Notes: generated from the sequence alone by a model not told the origin. DNA of 64,000 nt from Deinococcus ficus (GCF_003444775.1 NZ_CP021081.1:360001-424000), one strand, 5' to 3'; positions 24,166 through 35,049 are shown, counted from the stretch's first letter. Numbers and translations are program-made.

Positions 24166-24444
24166 ATGACCCCTGACGCCGACCCGCCCCGCGCCGCCAC
24201 GCCGGACTTCGTGCACTACGCCGAACTCAAGGGCGAGGACGCCCTGGCCCGACTGGACGCCTGGGCCGCGACCCTGTCCGCGCAGCCGGGCTTCTCAGGT
24301 GCGGAGGTGCTCACCAGCCCCGCGCAGCCGGGCCTCGCGCTGGTCGCCAGCCGCTGGACCGCGCCGGTTCCGCCGCTGGCCCTGCCGGACGGCGTGAAAG
24401 CCTGGGTGTTCGTGGTGCAGGCCAGCGTCACGCCGCGCGCCTAG
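24166..24444 (+). CDS. Small protein of unknown function
   Basis: The product has 92 residues, cytoplasmic, with no signal peptide. The pattern 'HYAELKGEDALARLDAWAATLSAQPGFSGAEVL' then 'LALVASRWTAPVPPL' and a terminal strand 'AWVFVVQASV' resembles the beta-alpha-beta-beta layout of dimeric ABM-like (antibiotic biosynthesis monooxygenase) proteins. That is a fold guess only. It converges with surE 9 bp away. Confidence 0.6.
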   Translation: MTPDADPPRAATPDFVHYAELKGEDALARLDAWAATLSAQPGFSGAEVLTSPAQPGLALVASRWTAPVPPLALPDGVKAWVFVVQASVTPRA

Positions 24445-24453
24445 CCCCCGGCG

Positions 24454-25251
<798 letters not shown>

Positions 25252-25258
25252 GCCCGGC

Positions 25259-25264
25259 AAGGTA
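25259..25264 (-). promoter_or_regulatory. -10 box (TACCTT) for leaderless surE transcript
   Basis: The hexamer ends 7 bases before the ATG at 25251 on the minus strand and rules out the longer in-frame start. Confidence 0.55.
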
Positions 25265-25361
25265 GCGTGCCGGGCGCCGCCCCGCGTCAGGGCCTGCCCT
25301 TGGGATTCACTTGGGCTTCCCGGGCGGGACAGGCCGGAACGGCGGCCGGCCCGGGCGTCAC

Positions 25362-25367
25362 TATGCT
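25362..25367 (+). promoter_or_regulatory. -10 box (TATGCT) for the GGDEF gene
   Basis: TATGCT ends 6 bases before the ATG at 25374, supporting that start over an upstream ATG at 25311. Confidence 0.6.
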
Positions 25368-25373
25368 GGGAGC

Positions 25374-26405
25374 ATGCACGAGGACCGCTCCGCCCACCTG
25401 ATCGCCCGGCTGCGGCGGCCGGGGGTGCTGACCCTGGCGGCCCTCACCCTGGGCCTGCAGGTGCTGCTCGTCCTCGACAACCTCAGCCGCGCGGACCTGC
25501 CGCTCACCCTGCTGAGCAGCGTGGGCCTGGTGGTCGGCGCGGCCCTGCTGGCCCTGGTCGCCTTGCGGCGCGTGGCCCCGGAATCCCTGGCGCCGCTGGT
25601 GCTGTGGTACGCCGCCGGGTGGTTTCTGCTCAGCACCCTGGGCGTGCTGTGGACCGGGCGGCCGCTGGGCACCCAGCCGTATCTATCGCACCTCGTGCTG
25701 GTCGCCGCGGCGTACACGCTGCTGCCGCTGCTGCCGGCGGGCGTGGTCGCGGCCGGTTCGGCGGTGGTCCTGGCAGCGGTGGGGTTCACGCGGCCCGCGC
25801 CGGATTCCCTGCTGCTCGCGTCGGTGCTGTACCTGGGCGTGCTGATGAGCTTCATGACCGTGTACGGCCGCGCCATCCGCGACCAGCGGGTCCGGGCCGA
25901 ACTCGCCTGGGACCTGCAGGTGCACGACGTCCTGACCGGCCTGCTCAACCGCCGCGCGGCCCTGGAACGCCTGCGCGCCGCCTTCCGCACGGGGACCGAC
26001 CACCGCCACACCGCGCTGCTGCTGCTGAACGTGGACGACTTTCAGGGCCTGAACGACACCTTCGGCCGCCCCGCCGGGGACGACGTGCTGCGCCACCTCG
26101 CGCAGACCCTGCGGGGCGGCCTGGACGACACGGCCCTGGTGGCCCGCTGGGGCGGGGACGAATTCCTGGTGTTGGCGGCCGTGCCGGGCGGCCCCCGCGC
26201 CGCCTGCGCCTGGGCGGAGGACCTGCGCGCCCAGCTGCGCGCCGTGGAACGCGGGCGGGGTTACGCCCTGACCCTGAGCGGCGGGCTGGTCGTCCTTGCC
26301 GAGACGGACGCCCCGGACCAGGCGCTCGCGCTGGCCGGCGCGCGGCTCCTCACCGCGAAGATCCGCGGCCGGGACCGGCTGGTCTGCCACCAGGCGGCCG
26401 GGTAG
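25374..26405 (+). CDS. Membrane-bound diguanylate cyclase (GGDEF)
   Basis: The product has 343 residues. About six hydrophobic segments fill residues 15-165 (LTLAALTLGLQVLLVLDNL, VGAALLALVALRRV and others), followed by a GGDEF domain: DVLTGLLNRRAAL, LLLLNVDDFQGLNDTFG and the intact active site ARWGGDEFLVL. The inhibitory RxxD site normally five residues before GGDEF is absent (the stretch reads LDDTALVARW), so c-di-GMP feedback is unlikely. It is a single-gene unit. Confidence 0.92.
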   Translation: MHEDRSAHLIARLRRPGVLTLAALTLGLQVLLVLDNLSRADLPLTLLSSVGLVVGAALLALVALRRVAPESLAPLVLWYAAGWFLLSTLGVLWTGRPLGTQPYLSHLVLVAAAYTLLPLLPAGVVAAGSAVVLAAVGFTRPAPDSLLLASVLYLGVLMSFMTVYGRAIRDQRVRAELAWDLQVHDVLTGLLNRRAALERLRAAFRTGTDHRHTALLLLNVDDFQGLNDTFGRPAGDDVLRHLAQTLRGGLDDTALVARWGGDEFLVLAAVPGGPRAACAWAEDLRAQLRAVERGRGYALTLSGGLVVLAETDAPDQALALAGARLLTAKIRGRDRLVCHQAAG

Positions 26406-26461
26406 GGCCCGGCCGGGTTCAGAGCGTGTTCATTCGCCCGGAACGGCCGGGGCGCATCCGG

Positions 26462-26467
26462 TACCCT
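26462..26467 (+). promoter_or_regulatory. -10 box (TACCCT) for aguB
   Basis: TACCCT ends 6 bases before the ATG at 26474, with no ribosome-binding site. Confidence 0.6.
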
Positions 26468-26473
26468 GCCCCT

Positions 26474-27370
<897 letters not shown>

Positions 27371-27415
27371 GGCGCCGTCCGGAACGCCCGCCCGGGTGGC
27401 GGCGTACCCGCGGAC

Positions 27416-27940
27416 ATGAAGCCCCTCCTGGCCCTCTTACTGCTCACCCTCGGCAGCGCCCCGGCCCTCCCCGCGGCCCCGGCCCCCGTGCCCCTGGACC
27501 GCGTCCTGCTGCGGGAGGGGGAACTGCGGGGCCGCCTGCCGGACGGGTACGTGCTGGACCTCGGCCTGCCGGATGGCCGCTCGGCGTGGCTGGCGGTGAC
27601 GGCGCAGGCTGCCGGGCCGGTGACCGGGCTGACCTTCACGTTCGTTCGCCCGACGCGGGACCCGGCACTGGCGGCCCGGCTGGCCCGCACGGTGGTCCGG
27701 GTGGGCGGGGCCTGCCTGACGGCGGCCGTTCCTCGCGCGCTGGAGCCGTGGCTGGTGGCCCGCCTGAACAATGAGGCGGCCGAGGCCCCGGCCTTCCCGG
27801 GCCTCACGCTGGAGGTCCGCTCCCGGCTGAATATGACCTCCTTCGAGGAGGAGCTTCAGCTGGTCCTGCGCCGTGCGCCGGGGACAGCCCTGCCCGCGCC
27901 CGGCTGCGTCCTCCCGGAGCCGCCCGTCCAGCCGGCCTGA
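27416..27940 (+). CDS. Exported protein of unknown function
   Basis: The product has 174 residues. A signal peptide (LLALLLLTLGSAPALPA) is followed by a beta-rich domain with VLDLGLPDGRSAWLAVTAQA and TFTFVRPTRDPALAARLARTVV, and a cysteine pair (GGACLTA, PGCVLPE) that could form a disulfide. No known motif. It begins 45 bp after aguB and converges with the next gene. Confidence 0.6.
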   Translation: MKPLLALLLLTLGSAPALPAAPAPVPLDRVLLREGELRGRLPDGYVLDLGLPDGRSAWLAVTAQAAGPVTGLTFTFVRPTRDPALAARLARTVVRVGGACLTAAVPRALEPWLVARLNNEAAEAPAFPGLTLEVRSRLNMTSFEEELQLVLRRAPGTALPAPGCVLPEPPVQPA

Positions 27941-27966
27941 GGGCCCCGGCCGCGGGCGCCTGCCGG

Positions 27967-28905
27967 TCAGGGCAGCTTTTCCACGCGCAGGTCCCGGATT
28001 TCCCAGGGGGTGTTGCGGGGCCCGGTCTCGAACAGCTGCACCACCCGGTCGCCCTGTCCCTTGGGCGCGGCGAGCTTGAAGTCCGCGGTGAAGGGCGTCC
28101 ACTCGCGGTCCAGCAGGGCGGTGCGGGTGTTGCCGTCGTTCAGGCCGTACACGATCTCCATGGGGCCGCTCAGGGACCGCCCGGTGAAGCTCACGCGGTA
28201 CTGCCCGGCCGGGAGATTTTTGGGGGCCAGGGAGTAGAGCACGCCGCTGCGGGGGTTGTCGGCCGAGGCGTCCCGGCCCAGGAACATCACCGTGGTCGTG
28301 AGCTTCGCGGCGGCGCAGTACGGCAGCCACGGCGCGGCCTGGGGGTCCTGGGTGGGCAGCAGGTTCGGTCCCAGCGTGCCGTTCGCGGCGCGCCGGCGCA
28401 CGCTCAGGCGCCGGACCTCCCACGGGGTGTTCTTCTCGACGTTCTCGGTGATCTGGAACACGCGGTTGACGTTCTCGGTGCGCACGGCGGCGGGCGTGAT
28501 CTTCGCGCCGCCGTCCCAGGTGAAGGTCTGCTGGTATCCGCGCCAGCTGCCGGTCAGGTCGGCGGTGGCGGTCGTGCGGTCGTTCAGACCGTACTGGACG
28601 GTCAGGGTGCCGCCCACCGTGCGGGCGTCGAAGCTCACCACGTACTGCCCGGCCGGCAGGGCCTTGGCCTGTTTCAGCAGCAGGCCGCTGGCGTGCGTGC
28701 CGCACCCGCCGTCCTGCGAGTCCAGGCGGGTGGTGATCAGCACCGGCGGCTTGACCAGGTACGGTTTCCAGGCGGGCGCGCCCACGTCCAGGTGCGGCAG
28801 CAGCGAGGGGGCAGGAGCGGGGGCCGGGGCCACCGGGGGGGAGGCGGGCGCGGCGAGCACGCCCGGGCCGAGCAGGGCGCCGAGAAGCAGCAGGGATCGC
28901 GTCAT
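27967..28905 (-). CDS. Exported protein with two tandem carbohydrate-binding-like domains
   Basis: The ATG at 28905 follows AGGAGA and gives 312 residues; the open frame upstream has no signal-peptide character. A signal peptide (LLLLGALLGPGVLA) and Pro/Ala linker precede two similar modules of about 125 residues. Each has 'LLPhLDxxxAPWxPY', 'LPAGQYxVSF.xRxxxGxxxxxYGLND' and 'NTPWExRxLxV' as its end. The predicted beta-sandwich resembles CBM or discoidin-like modules. The ligand is unknown; a surface or wall-binding role is inferred. Confidence 0.6.
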   Translation of the reverse strand: MTRSLLLLGALLGPGVLAAPASPPVAPAPAPAPSLLPHLDVGAPAWKPYLVKPPVLITTRLDSQDGGCGTHASGLLLKQAKALPAGQYVVSFDARTVGGTLTVQYGLNDRTTATADLTGSWRGYQQTFTWDGGAKITPAAVRTENVNRVFQITENVEKNTPWEVRRLSVRRRAANGTLGPNLLPTQDPQAAPWLPYCAAAKLTTTVMFLGRDASADNPRSGVLYSLAPKNLPAGQYRVSFTGRSLSGPMEIVYGLNDGNTRTALLDREWTPFTADFKLAAPKGQGDRVVQLFETGPRNTPWEIRDLRVEKLP

Positions 28906-29057
28906 GACAGCTCTCCTGAAGGTCGGGAACATGAAGGCGGAAGGGGAGACGGGCCGCGGTCCCGGCCTCCGGTGAGGGCGCGGGCCGGCGCCCAGGATGA
29001 CACGCGCCGGCCCCGGACGGACTTGAGCCCGGGGCCGGCCGTGCGGCACCCTGGGGC

Positions 29058-30293
29058 ATGACCCCGCGCCCCGCCTCCGACCCCCGCGCGCTGAAGGCCG
29101 TGGAGGCCCTGTACTCCCCGGCCGCCCTGCCGGACCCGTACCCGCTGTACGAGGCGGTGCGCGCCCACGCGCCCGGCGGGGTGCTGCACCTGCCGGAGTG
29201 GAACGCGGCGTTCCTGACGGGGCACGCGGCGAACCGCGCCGCGCTGAGTTCCCCGCTGGCCCTGAGCGGTCAGGGTATGGGCGGGGCGCCGGCCTCGGAC
29301 GGCGTGCGGCTGCTGCAGGGCATGATGCTGTGGCGCAACGGGCCCGACCACCGCCGGCTGCGGGGCCTGGTGGAACTGGCCTTCACGCCCCGGGTGGTGG
29401 AGGAGCAGCGGGTCCTGGTCCGCGCGCTGGTGCACGACCTGCTGGACGCCGCGCAGTCCCGGGAGGCGGCGGGCACCGAGGTGGACCTGGTGGCGGCACT
29501 GGCGCACCCGCTGCCGGCGCGGGTGATCATGACCATGCTGGGCCTGGGGGCTGGGGACGAGGAGCGGTTCGTGCGCTGGTCGGGCAGCGTGGCGGAACTG
29601 CTGGGCGGCGCGAACCAGTCGGCGGAACTGCTGGCCCGCATTGACGCGGACGCCCGCGAGATGCGCGCGTACTTCCGCGACCTGGCCGGCGAGCTGCGCG
29701 CCCGGCCGCGGCCCGGCCTGCTGTCCGCGCTGGCGGCCGCGCAGGACGGCGGCGAGCGCCTCAGTGGCGACGAGCTGCTCTCCAACGCCGTGCTGCTGCT
29801 CACCGCTGGGCACGAGACGACCAGCAACCTGATTCCCGGCGGGCTGCTGGAACTGGCCGCTCAGCCTGCCGCCTGGGCCGCCCTGACCGCGGACCCGCGC
29901 CGGCCCGGCGTCGCGGACGAACTGCTGCGCGTCGTGTCCCCGGTGCAGCTCGACGGCCGCACCCTGTCCGGGCCCCTCCTGCTGGAGGGCACACCCCTGC
30001 CGGCCGGCACGCAGGTGCAGGTGATGCTGGCCGCCGCGAACCGCGACCCGCTGGTGTTCCCGGACCCGGCCCGGCTGGACTGGACCCGCCCGAACGCCGC
30101 GCGGCACCTGGCGTTCGCGGCCGGCCCGCACTACTGCCTGGGGGCCAGTCTGGCGCGGCTGGAGATCACCGAGGTGTACGCCGCGCTGGCCGAGCGCTTC
30201 CCGCGCCTGCGGGTGCTGGACCCACGCCCGCCTTATAAGCCGAACCCGGTGCTGCGGGGGCCGGCGGAACTGAAGGTGCGGCTTGACGGGTAG
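29058..30293 (+). CDS. Cytochrome P450
   Basis: This 411-residue soluble P450 has the expected motifs: I-helix AGHETTSN, ELLRVVSPVQ around the ExxR helix, and a heme loop AFAAGPHYCLGASLAR with Cys360 as the axial ligand. Bacterial P450s of this size are class I and take electrons from a ferredoxin. The 7Fe ferredoxin at 19.6 kb is one candidate, but nothing links them. Substrate unknown. Divergent from the preceding gene with a 150-bp gap. Confidence 0.94.
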   Translation: MTPRPASDPRALKAVEALYSPAALPDPYPLYEAVRAHAPGGVLHLPEWNAAFLTGHAANRAALSSPLALSGQGMGGAPASDGVRLLQGMMLWRNGPDHRRLRGLVELAFTPRVVEEQRVLVRALVHDLLDAAQSREAAGTEVDLVAALAHPLPARVIMTMLGLGAGDEERFVRWSGSVAELLGGANQSAELLARIDADAREMRAYFRDLAGELRARPRPGLLSALAAAQDGGERLSGDELLSNAVLLLTAGHETTSNLIPGGLLELAAQPAAWAALTADPRRPGVADELLRVVSPVQLDGRTLSGPLLLEGTPLPAGTQVQVMLAAANRDPLVFPDPARLDWTRPNAARHLAFAAGPHYCLGASLARLEITEVYAALAERFPRLRVLDPRPPYKPNPVLRGPAELKVRLDG

Positions 30294-30317
30294 CGCCCCG
30301 GCCTCTCTACTGGAGGC

Positions 30318-31112
30318 ATGCGGGCGTACCTGGACCTGATGGAGCATGTGCTGGAGCACGGCACGGACAAGACCGACCGGACCGGCACGGGCACCCGCAG
30401 CGTGTTCGGGCACCAGATGCGCTTCGACCTCGCGCAGGGCTTCCCGCTGGTGACCACCAAGCGCACGCACCTGAAAAGCATCATCTACGAGCTGCTGTGG
30501 TTCCTGCGCGGTGACAGCAACGTGCGCTGGCTGCAGGACCGCGGCGTGACCATCTGGGACGAGTGGGCGGCGCCGGACGGGGAACTCGGGCCGGTGTACG
30601 GCGTGCAGTGGCGCAGCTGGCCCACCCCGGACAGCGGGCACGTGGACCAGATCCGCGAGGTGATCGAGGCCATCCGCCGCACTCCGGACAGCCGCCGCCT
30701 GATCGTGAGCGCCTGGAACGTGGGGGAGATCGGACGCATGGCCCTGCCGCCCTGCCACGCCCTGTTTCAGTTCTACGTGGCCGACGGGCGGCTCAGCTGC
30801 CAGCTGTACCAGCGCAGCGCCGACATCTTCCTGGGCGTCCCCTTCAACATCGCCAGTTACGCGCTGCTGACGCTGATGGTCGCGCAGGTCACCGGCCTGA
30901 AACCCGGGGAGTTCATCTGGACCGGCGGGGACTGCCACCTGTACGCCAACCACTTCGAGCAGGCCCGCCGGCAGCTGACGCGGGAACCGCGGCCCCTGCC
31001 CGTCATGCACCTGAACCCGGCCGTGCAGGACATCGACGCCTTCACCTTCGAGGACTTCACGCTCAGCGGGTACGACCCGCACCCGGGGATCAAGGCCCCC
31101 ATCTCGGTATGA
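30318..31112 (+). CDS. thyA: Thymidylate synthase
   Basis: The product has 264 residues, the usual short ThyA length. It has [19 protein letters not shown], the active-site [37 protein letters not shown] and the C-terminal IKAPISV. It methylates dUMP with methylenetetrahydrofolate. It leads a cluster with a HIT protein, dCMP deaminase and folA, each overlapping the next by a few bases. Confidence 0.98.
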   Translation: MRAYLDLMEHVLEHGTDKTDRTGTGTRSVFGHQMRFDLAQGFPLVTTKRTHLKSIIYELLWFLRGDSNVRWLQDRGVTIWDEWAAPDGELGPVYGVQWRSWPTPDSGHVDQIREVIEAIRRTPDSRRLIVSAWNVGEIGRMALPPCHALFQFYVADGRLSCQLYQRSADIFLGVPFNIASYALLTLMVAQVTGLKPGEFIWTGGDCHLYANHFEQARRQLTREPRPLPVMHLNPAVQDIDAFTFEDFTLSGYDPHPGIKAPISV

Positions 31113-31534
31113 CCCACCCCTGCATCTTCTGTGAGATCGTGGCCGGCCGCTCCCCCGTGAGCCCGGTGGCCGAAAACGACCTGTGCGTGGCCTTCCTGAC
31201 CATCGCGCCCTTCAACACCGGACACACCCTGGTGGTGCCCCGCCGGCACGCCGTGACCTTCACGGACCTCACCGCGGCCGAAGCGGCCGCGATGGCCCAG
31301 CTGGCGCAGGAGGTGGCCCGGGCACAGCAGCGCAGCACCCTGCCCGGCCACGACTTCAACCTTTGGATGGCAAACGGCGAGGCCGCCGGGCAGGACGTGT
31401 TCCACGCGCACATGCACGTCTTCCCGCGACTGGAAGGTGACGCGTTCAAGGTAGAGGCCACTTGGCCCAGCCCGGCCCGCCCTGAACTGGACGCCGTGGC
31501 CGCCACCCTGCGCGGCGCCCTGGGGGCCCGGTGA
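31109..31534 (+). CDS. HIT family nucleotide hydrolase
   Basis: The product has 141 residues. It begins [17 protein letters not shown], with the zinc-type CxxC, and has the histidine triad [11 protein letters not shown]. The start overlaps the thyA stop (ATGA). HIT enzymes hydrolyse dinucleoside polyphosphates or nucleoside phosphoramidates. In this operon it may clean up a nucleotide by-product, which is inference. Confidence 0.93.
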   Translation: MTHPCIFCEIVAGRSPVSPVAENDLCVAFLTIAPFNTGHTLVVPRRHAVTFTDLTAAEAAAMAQLAQEVARAQQRSTLPGHDFNLWMANGEAAGQDVFHAHMHVFPRLEGDAFKVEATWPSPARPELDAVAATLRGALGAR

Positions 31535-31959
31535 CCCGCCCCAGTTTCGATGAGCTGGGACTGGCGACGGCGCAACTCTGGGCGTCGCGCAGCGCGGACG
31601 CGAAGGTGCAGGTGGGCGCGTGCATCCTGGACCGGCATCACCGGGTGGTGGGCGTGGGCTACAACGGCCGCGCGGCGGGCGAACCGAACGAGCGCGAGTC
31701 GCTGGCGCACGGGCAGTCCGGGTTCATTCACGCGGAGGTGAATGCCCTGCTGGCCGCGAACTGGAACGGGGAGGGTCACACGCTGTACGTCACGCACGAA
31801 CCGTGCTCGACGTGCGCGCGGCTGATCGTGAACTCGCGCCGGGTGTCGCGGGTGGTGTTCGCCACGCCGTATCAGGAGGAGGGCCGGGCGGTGGCGGGCC
31901 TGCCGTTCGGGGCGGACATCCTGCGCGGCGCGGGCATCGAGGTGGTCCATGCCGGGTAA
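31531..31959 (+). CDS. Deoxycytidylate (dCMP) deaminase family protein
   Basis: The product has 142 residues. Zinc-site motifs are HAEVNALLA (His and catalytic Glu) and EPCSTCARLI (two Cys), with YNGRAAGEPNERESL in the substrate loop, as in ComEB-like dCMP deaminases. It converts dCMP to dUMP, the thyA substrate, which fits the operon. The GTG start overlaps the HIT gene stop; the stop overlaps folA by 11 bp. Confidence 0.9.
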   Translation: MTRPSFDELGLATAQLWASRSADAKVQVGACILDRHHRVVGVGYNGRAAGEPNERESLAHGQSGFIHAEVNALLAANWNGEGHTLYVTHEPCSTCARLIVNSRRVSRVVFATPYQEEGRAVAGLPFGADILRGAGIEVVHAG

Positions 31960-32452
31960 GCCGGAGCTGGTCGCCATCTACGCCATGACGGAAAACCGCG
32001 TGATCGGCCGGGACGGGGGGATGCCGTGGCACCTGCCGGCGGACTTCGCGCATTTCCGGCGGTTGAGCGTGGGCCGGCCGAACATCATGGGCCGCAAGGT
32101 GTGGGAGTCGCTGGGCGGCACGGCGCTGAAGGACCGGTTGAATATCGTGCTGACCCGCAACCCGGCGTACCGGGCGGAGGGCGCGGTGGTGGTGCACACG
32201 CCCGCGGCGGCGCTGGAGGCGGCGGGGGACGCGCCGGAGGTGGCGATCATCGGCGGGGCGGAAATCTACGCGCTGTATGCCGGTCAGCTCACGCGGCGGG
32301 AGGAGACGGTGATTCACACCGTGCTGGAGGGCGACACCTTCATGCCGGAGCTGCCGGGGGAGTGGACGGTGACCACCGAGCGGGTCCGGCCGGCGGACGC
32401 GAGGAATGCGTACGACCTGACCTTCCGGACGCTGGTGCGGCAGACTCCCTGA
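31949..32452 (+). CDS. folA: Dihydrofolate reductase
   Basis: The product has 167 residues with AIYAMTENRVIGRDGGMPWHLPADF, GRPNIMGRKVWESLGG and VAIIGGAEIYALY, the DHFR folate and NADPH sites. It regenerates tetrahydrofolate after thyA. It is last in the dTMP cluster and overlaps the deaminase gene. Confidence 0.97.
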   Translation: MPGKPELVAIYAMTENRVIGRDGGMPWHLPADFAHFRRLSVGRPNIMGRKVWESLGGTALKDRLNIVLTRNPAYRAEGAVVVHTPAAALEAAGDAPEVAIIGGAEIYALYAGQLTRREETVIHTVLEGDTFMPELPGEWTVTTERVRPADARNAYDLTFRTLVRQTP

Positions 32453-32503
32453 CTCATCAGCGCCAGATAGCCTGGGGGGGTATCATTCCCCGGCTGCGGG
32501 GCT

Positions 32504-32509
32504 TACCAT
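32504..32509 (+). promoter_or_regulatory. -10 box (TACCAT) for osmC
   Basis: TACCAT ends 6 bases before the ATG at 32516. Confidence 0.5.
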
Positions 32510-32515
32510 GAGGGC

Positions 32516-32941
32516 ATGACCGTCACGAAAACCATGACCCTGCACCACCTCGGCGAGCAGCGTTACGTGGGCCACAGCGCCAGCGGGCACCAGATCCTGC
32601 TGGACAACAGCCCCATCAAGGTCGGCGTGTCCCCCAGCGAGGCCCTGCTGGCCGCCGTGGCCGGCTGCACCGCCTACGACGTGGTGGAAATCATGCGCAA
32701 GAAGCGCACCCCCCTGGCCGAGTACCGCGTGGAACTCGTCGCGGAACTCGACGACACCACCACCCCCAAGCACTACCGCCGCATGACCGTGCGCCACCTC
32801 GGCCGCGGCCAGGGCGTCACGCAGGAGACCCTGCTGAAGGCCGCCGAACTCAGCCACGAGAAGTACTGTTCGGTGGCCGCCAGCGTGAAATCCGAGATCG
32901 TGGTGGAGGCCGCCCTGCTGCCCGACCCGGCCACCCCCTGA
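32516..32941 (+). CDS. OsmC family protein
   Basis: The product has 141 residues. It has SPSEALLAAVAGCTAYDVVEIMRKK, with the peroxidatic Cys in AGCTAYD, and a C-terminal second cysteine (EKYCSVAASVK). This is the two-cysteine arrangement of OsmC/Ohr peroxidases that reduce organic hydroperoxides. It is a single-gene unit closed by a strong terminator. Confidence 0.92.
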   Translation: MTVTKTMTLHHLGEQRYVGHSASGHQILLDNSPIKVGVSPSEALLAAVAGCTAYDVVEIMRKKRTPLAEYRVELVAELDDTTTPKHYRRMTVRHLGRGQGVTQETLLKAAELSHEKYCSVAASVKSEIVVEAALLPDPATP

Positions 32942-32955
32942 GCGGCACCCTATCC

Positions 32956-32995
32956 GCGCGGCCCGGCAACTTCATTGCCGGGCCGCGCTCTCTTG
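32956..32995 (+). terminator. Strong terminator after osmC
   Basis: A perfect 14-bp stem (GCGCGGCCCGGCAA and its complement) with a 5-base loop is followed by TCTCTT. Confidence 0.87.
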
Positions 32996-33072
32996 CCGGC
33001 CACTCCTATCCGGACGGCCCGCCCCACGGCCGTGCCCGCCCGTGCTGAAATGCCTGCACCGCTGGAGGTGTG

Positions 33073-34248
33073 ATGACCCGTGCCCGTGACCCGGAAGTGC
33101 AGGCCCTGCTGGACATGCTGCGGCTGTCGCTGGGCGGCGCCGTCGCGCTGGGCTTCGCGCGTTTCGCGTACGCGCTGCTGCTGCCCGCCATGCGCGCGGA
33201 CCTGCACTGGAGTTTCACGCTGTCCGGCGCGATGAACGCCGCGAACGCCCTGGGGTACCTCGCCGGCGCCCTGAGTGCCGCGCGGCTCGGTGACCGCTGG
33301 GGCCTGCGGCGGCTGTTCACGGTGGGCCTGCTCGTCACGGCCGCCGCCCTGGCCGCCTGCGCCCTGTCCGGCGACGGGGCGGTGCTGCTGGTCCTGCGGT
33401 TCCTGGCGGGCCTGAGCGGCGCGTGGGTGTTCGTGAGTGGCGGCGGGCTGGCGGCCCTGGCGGCGCGGCAGCATCCGGCCCGCAGCGCGCGCCTGCTGGG
33501 CGTGTTTTACGGCGGCGCCGGCATCGGGATCGTGCTGTCGGCGCTGCTGCTCCCGCCGCTGCTGACCTCCGGCTGGCGCGGTGCGTGGCTGGCGTTGGGC
33601 GCGGCGTCCGTGGCGTGCCTGCTGCTCACCCGGCCGGCCCTGCGCCGCCTGCCGGACCGCGCGGCCCCGGCCCCGCCCGGTGTGCGCGCCCCGCTGCGGC
33701 CCCTGGCCTTCACGCTCGCGGCCTACGCGTGTTTCGGGGTGGGGTACATCGCGTACATGACCTTTATCGTGGCGTTCCTGAACTCAGTGGGCGCGGGCGG
33801 GCTGGTCACGCCGTTCTGGGCAGTGTTGGGCGCCTGCGTGGTCGTGAATCCCTTCGTGTGGGGTCCGCTGCAGCAGCGCGCGCCCGGCGCGCGCGCCATG
33901 AGCGTCCTGATGGCCACCCTGGCCGTGGGCGCCGCACTGCCGCTGTGGTCGCACGTGCCCGCGGCCCTACTGCTGTCCGGCGTGCTGTTCGGCCTGAGCT
34001 TCCTGGCAGTCGTGACCTTCACCACCGTCATCACCCGCCGGGTCCTGCCGGAGCACGCCTGGGCGCGGGGCATCGTGGCCTTCACCAGCGTGTTCGCGCT
34101 GGGGCAGGTGGCCGGCCCCCTCCTGACCGGCCTGGCCGCCGACAGCGCGGGCGGCCTGCGCCTGGGCCTGGGACTCAGCGCGGCGGTGCTGCTGCTGGGC
34201 GCCGCCCTCGCCCTGGGCCAACCGGGTCGCGCGGGCCGGCCCGCCTGA
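33073..34248 (+). CDS. MFS transporter, YbfB/YjiJ-like
   Basis: The product has 391 residues with about twelve membrane segments. The start LGGAVALGFARFAYALLLPAM and GAMNAANALGYLAGALSAARLGDRWGLRR, with the cytoplasmic DRWGxRR loop, fit the YbfB/YjiJ group. Substrate unknown. It is 35 bp upstream of cobS in the same direction, so a corrinoid-related substrate is possible but unsupported. ATG at 33073 is chosen over GTG at 33070 for its spacing from GGAGG. Confidence 0.85.
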   Translation: MTRARDPEVQALLDMLRLSLGGAVALGFARFAYALLLPAMRADLHWSFTLSGAMNAANALGYLAGALSAARLGDRWGLRRLFTVGLLVTAAALAACALSGDGAVLLVLRFLAGLSGAWVFVSGGGLAALAARQHPARSARLLGVFYGGAGIGIVLSALLLPPLLTSGWRGAWLALGAASVACLLLTRPALRRLPDRAAPAPPGVRAPLRPLAFTLAAYACFGVGYIAYMTFIVAFLNSVGAGGLVTPFWAVLGACVVVNPFVWGPLQQRAPGARAMSVLMATLAVGAALPLWSHVPAALLLSGVLFGLSFLAVVTFTTVITRRVLPEHAWARGIVAFTSVFALGQVAGPLLTGLAADSAGGLRLGLGLSAAVLLLGAALALGQPGRAGRPA

Positions 34249-34283
34249 CCCGGGGCGGCGGGATGCACTAGAACGGGGAGGCT

Positions 34284-35039
34284 GTGACCCCACCCGACCC
34301 CCCTGCGGCCCGTTCCCTGCTCGCCCGGCACGCCTTCGCGCTGAACCTCGCCGTGACGTTCCTCTCGGCGGTCCCGCTGCCCTTCCTGGGCCGCGCGCAC
34401 GGCGAGGACTTCCGCCGGGCCAGCGGGTACTTCCCGCTGGTGGGTTACCTGGTGGGCGGCGCGGTGGCGCTGGTGCTGCTGCTGCCCCTGCCGCTCCCGG
34501 CGGGCGTGGGCGCGGCGCTGGCGGTGTGGGCGTGGCTGTGGGTGACCGGCCTGCTGCACTTCGACGGACTGGTGGACAGCGCCGACGCGCTGCTCGCCAT
34601 GCGCGCCCCGGAACGCCGGCTGGAGATCCTGCACGACGTGCACGTGGGCGCCTTCGGGCTGGCGGCGGGCGGCGTGTACCTGCTGCTGCTCTGGAGCCTG
34701 CTCTCGGCGTCCATCCCGGCCTTCGCGCCGGTCGTGGCGGCCGTGCTGGGCCGGGCGGTCATGCTGATTCCCATGAACCTGTACCCGGTGGCGGGCAACA
34801 GCGTGATCGGCGGGCAGTCGCGGGGCGGGCGGCCCTGGGTGCCCCTGCTGCTCACGCTGCCGGTGCTGCTGCTGCCCGGCGGGCTGCTCGCGGCGGTTCT
34901 CGCCCTGCTGGGCGGGCTGCTGGTCGCGCGGTTCGCGGCCGGGCGGCTGGGCGGCGTGCTGAACGGCGACACGTACGGCCTGGTGGTGGTGGGCGCGGAG
35001 CTGCTGGTGCTGCTCAGTTACGCCTGGGGGCAGGCGTGA
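34284..35039 (+). CDS. cobS: Adenosylcobinamide-GDP ribazoletransferase
   Basis: This 251-residue membrane protein carries [31 protein letters not shown] (the DGLxDxxD metal motif of CobS) and GGQSRGG. It joins adenosylcobinamide-GDP with alpha-ribazole (phosphate). It is paired with cobC but sits 14 kb away from the main cobalamin operon, and no riboswitch is visible here. A GTG start with GGGGAGG upstream. Confidence 0.95.
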   Translation: MTPPDPPAARSLLARHAFALNLAVTFLSAVPLPFLGRAHGEDFRRASGYFPLVGYLVGGAVALVLLLPLPLPAGVGAALAVWAWLWVTGLLHFDGLVDSADALLAMRAPERRLEILHDVHVGAFGLAAGGVYLLLLWSLLSASIPAFAPVVAAVLGRAVMLIPMNLYPVAGNSVIGGQSRGGRPWVPLLLTLPVLLLPGGLLAAVLALLGGLLVARFAAGRLGGVLNGDTYGLVVVGAELLVLLSYAWGQA

Positions 35040-35049
35040 AGGCCCGGGC

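Noticed and set aside
28902..31082. A 726-residue minus-strand open frame opposite the P450 and thyA
   Set aside because: Both plus-strand genes have full catalytic motifs; the minus frame has none.
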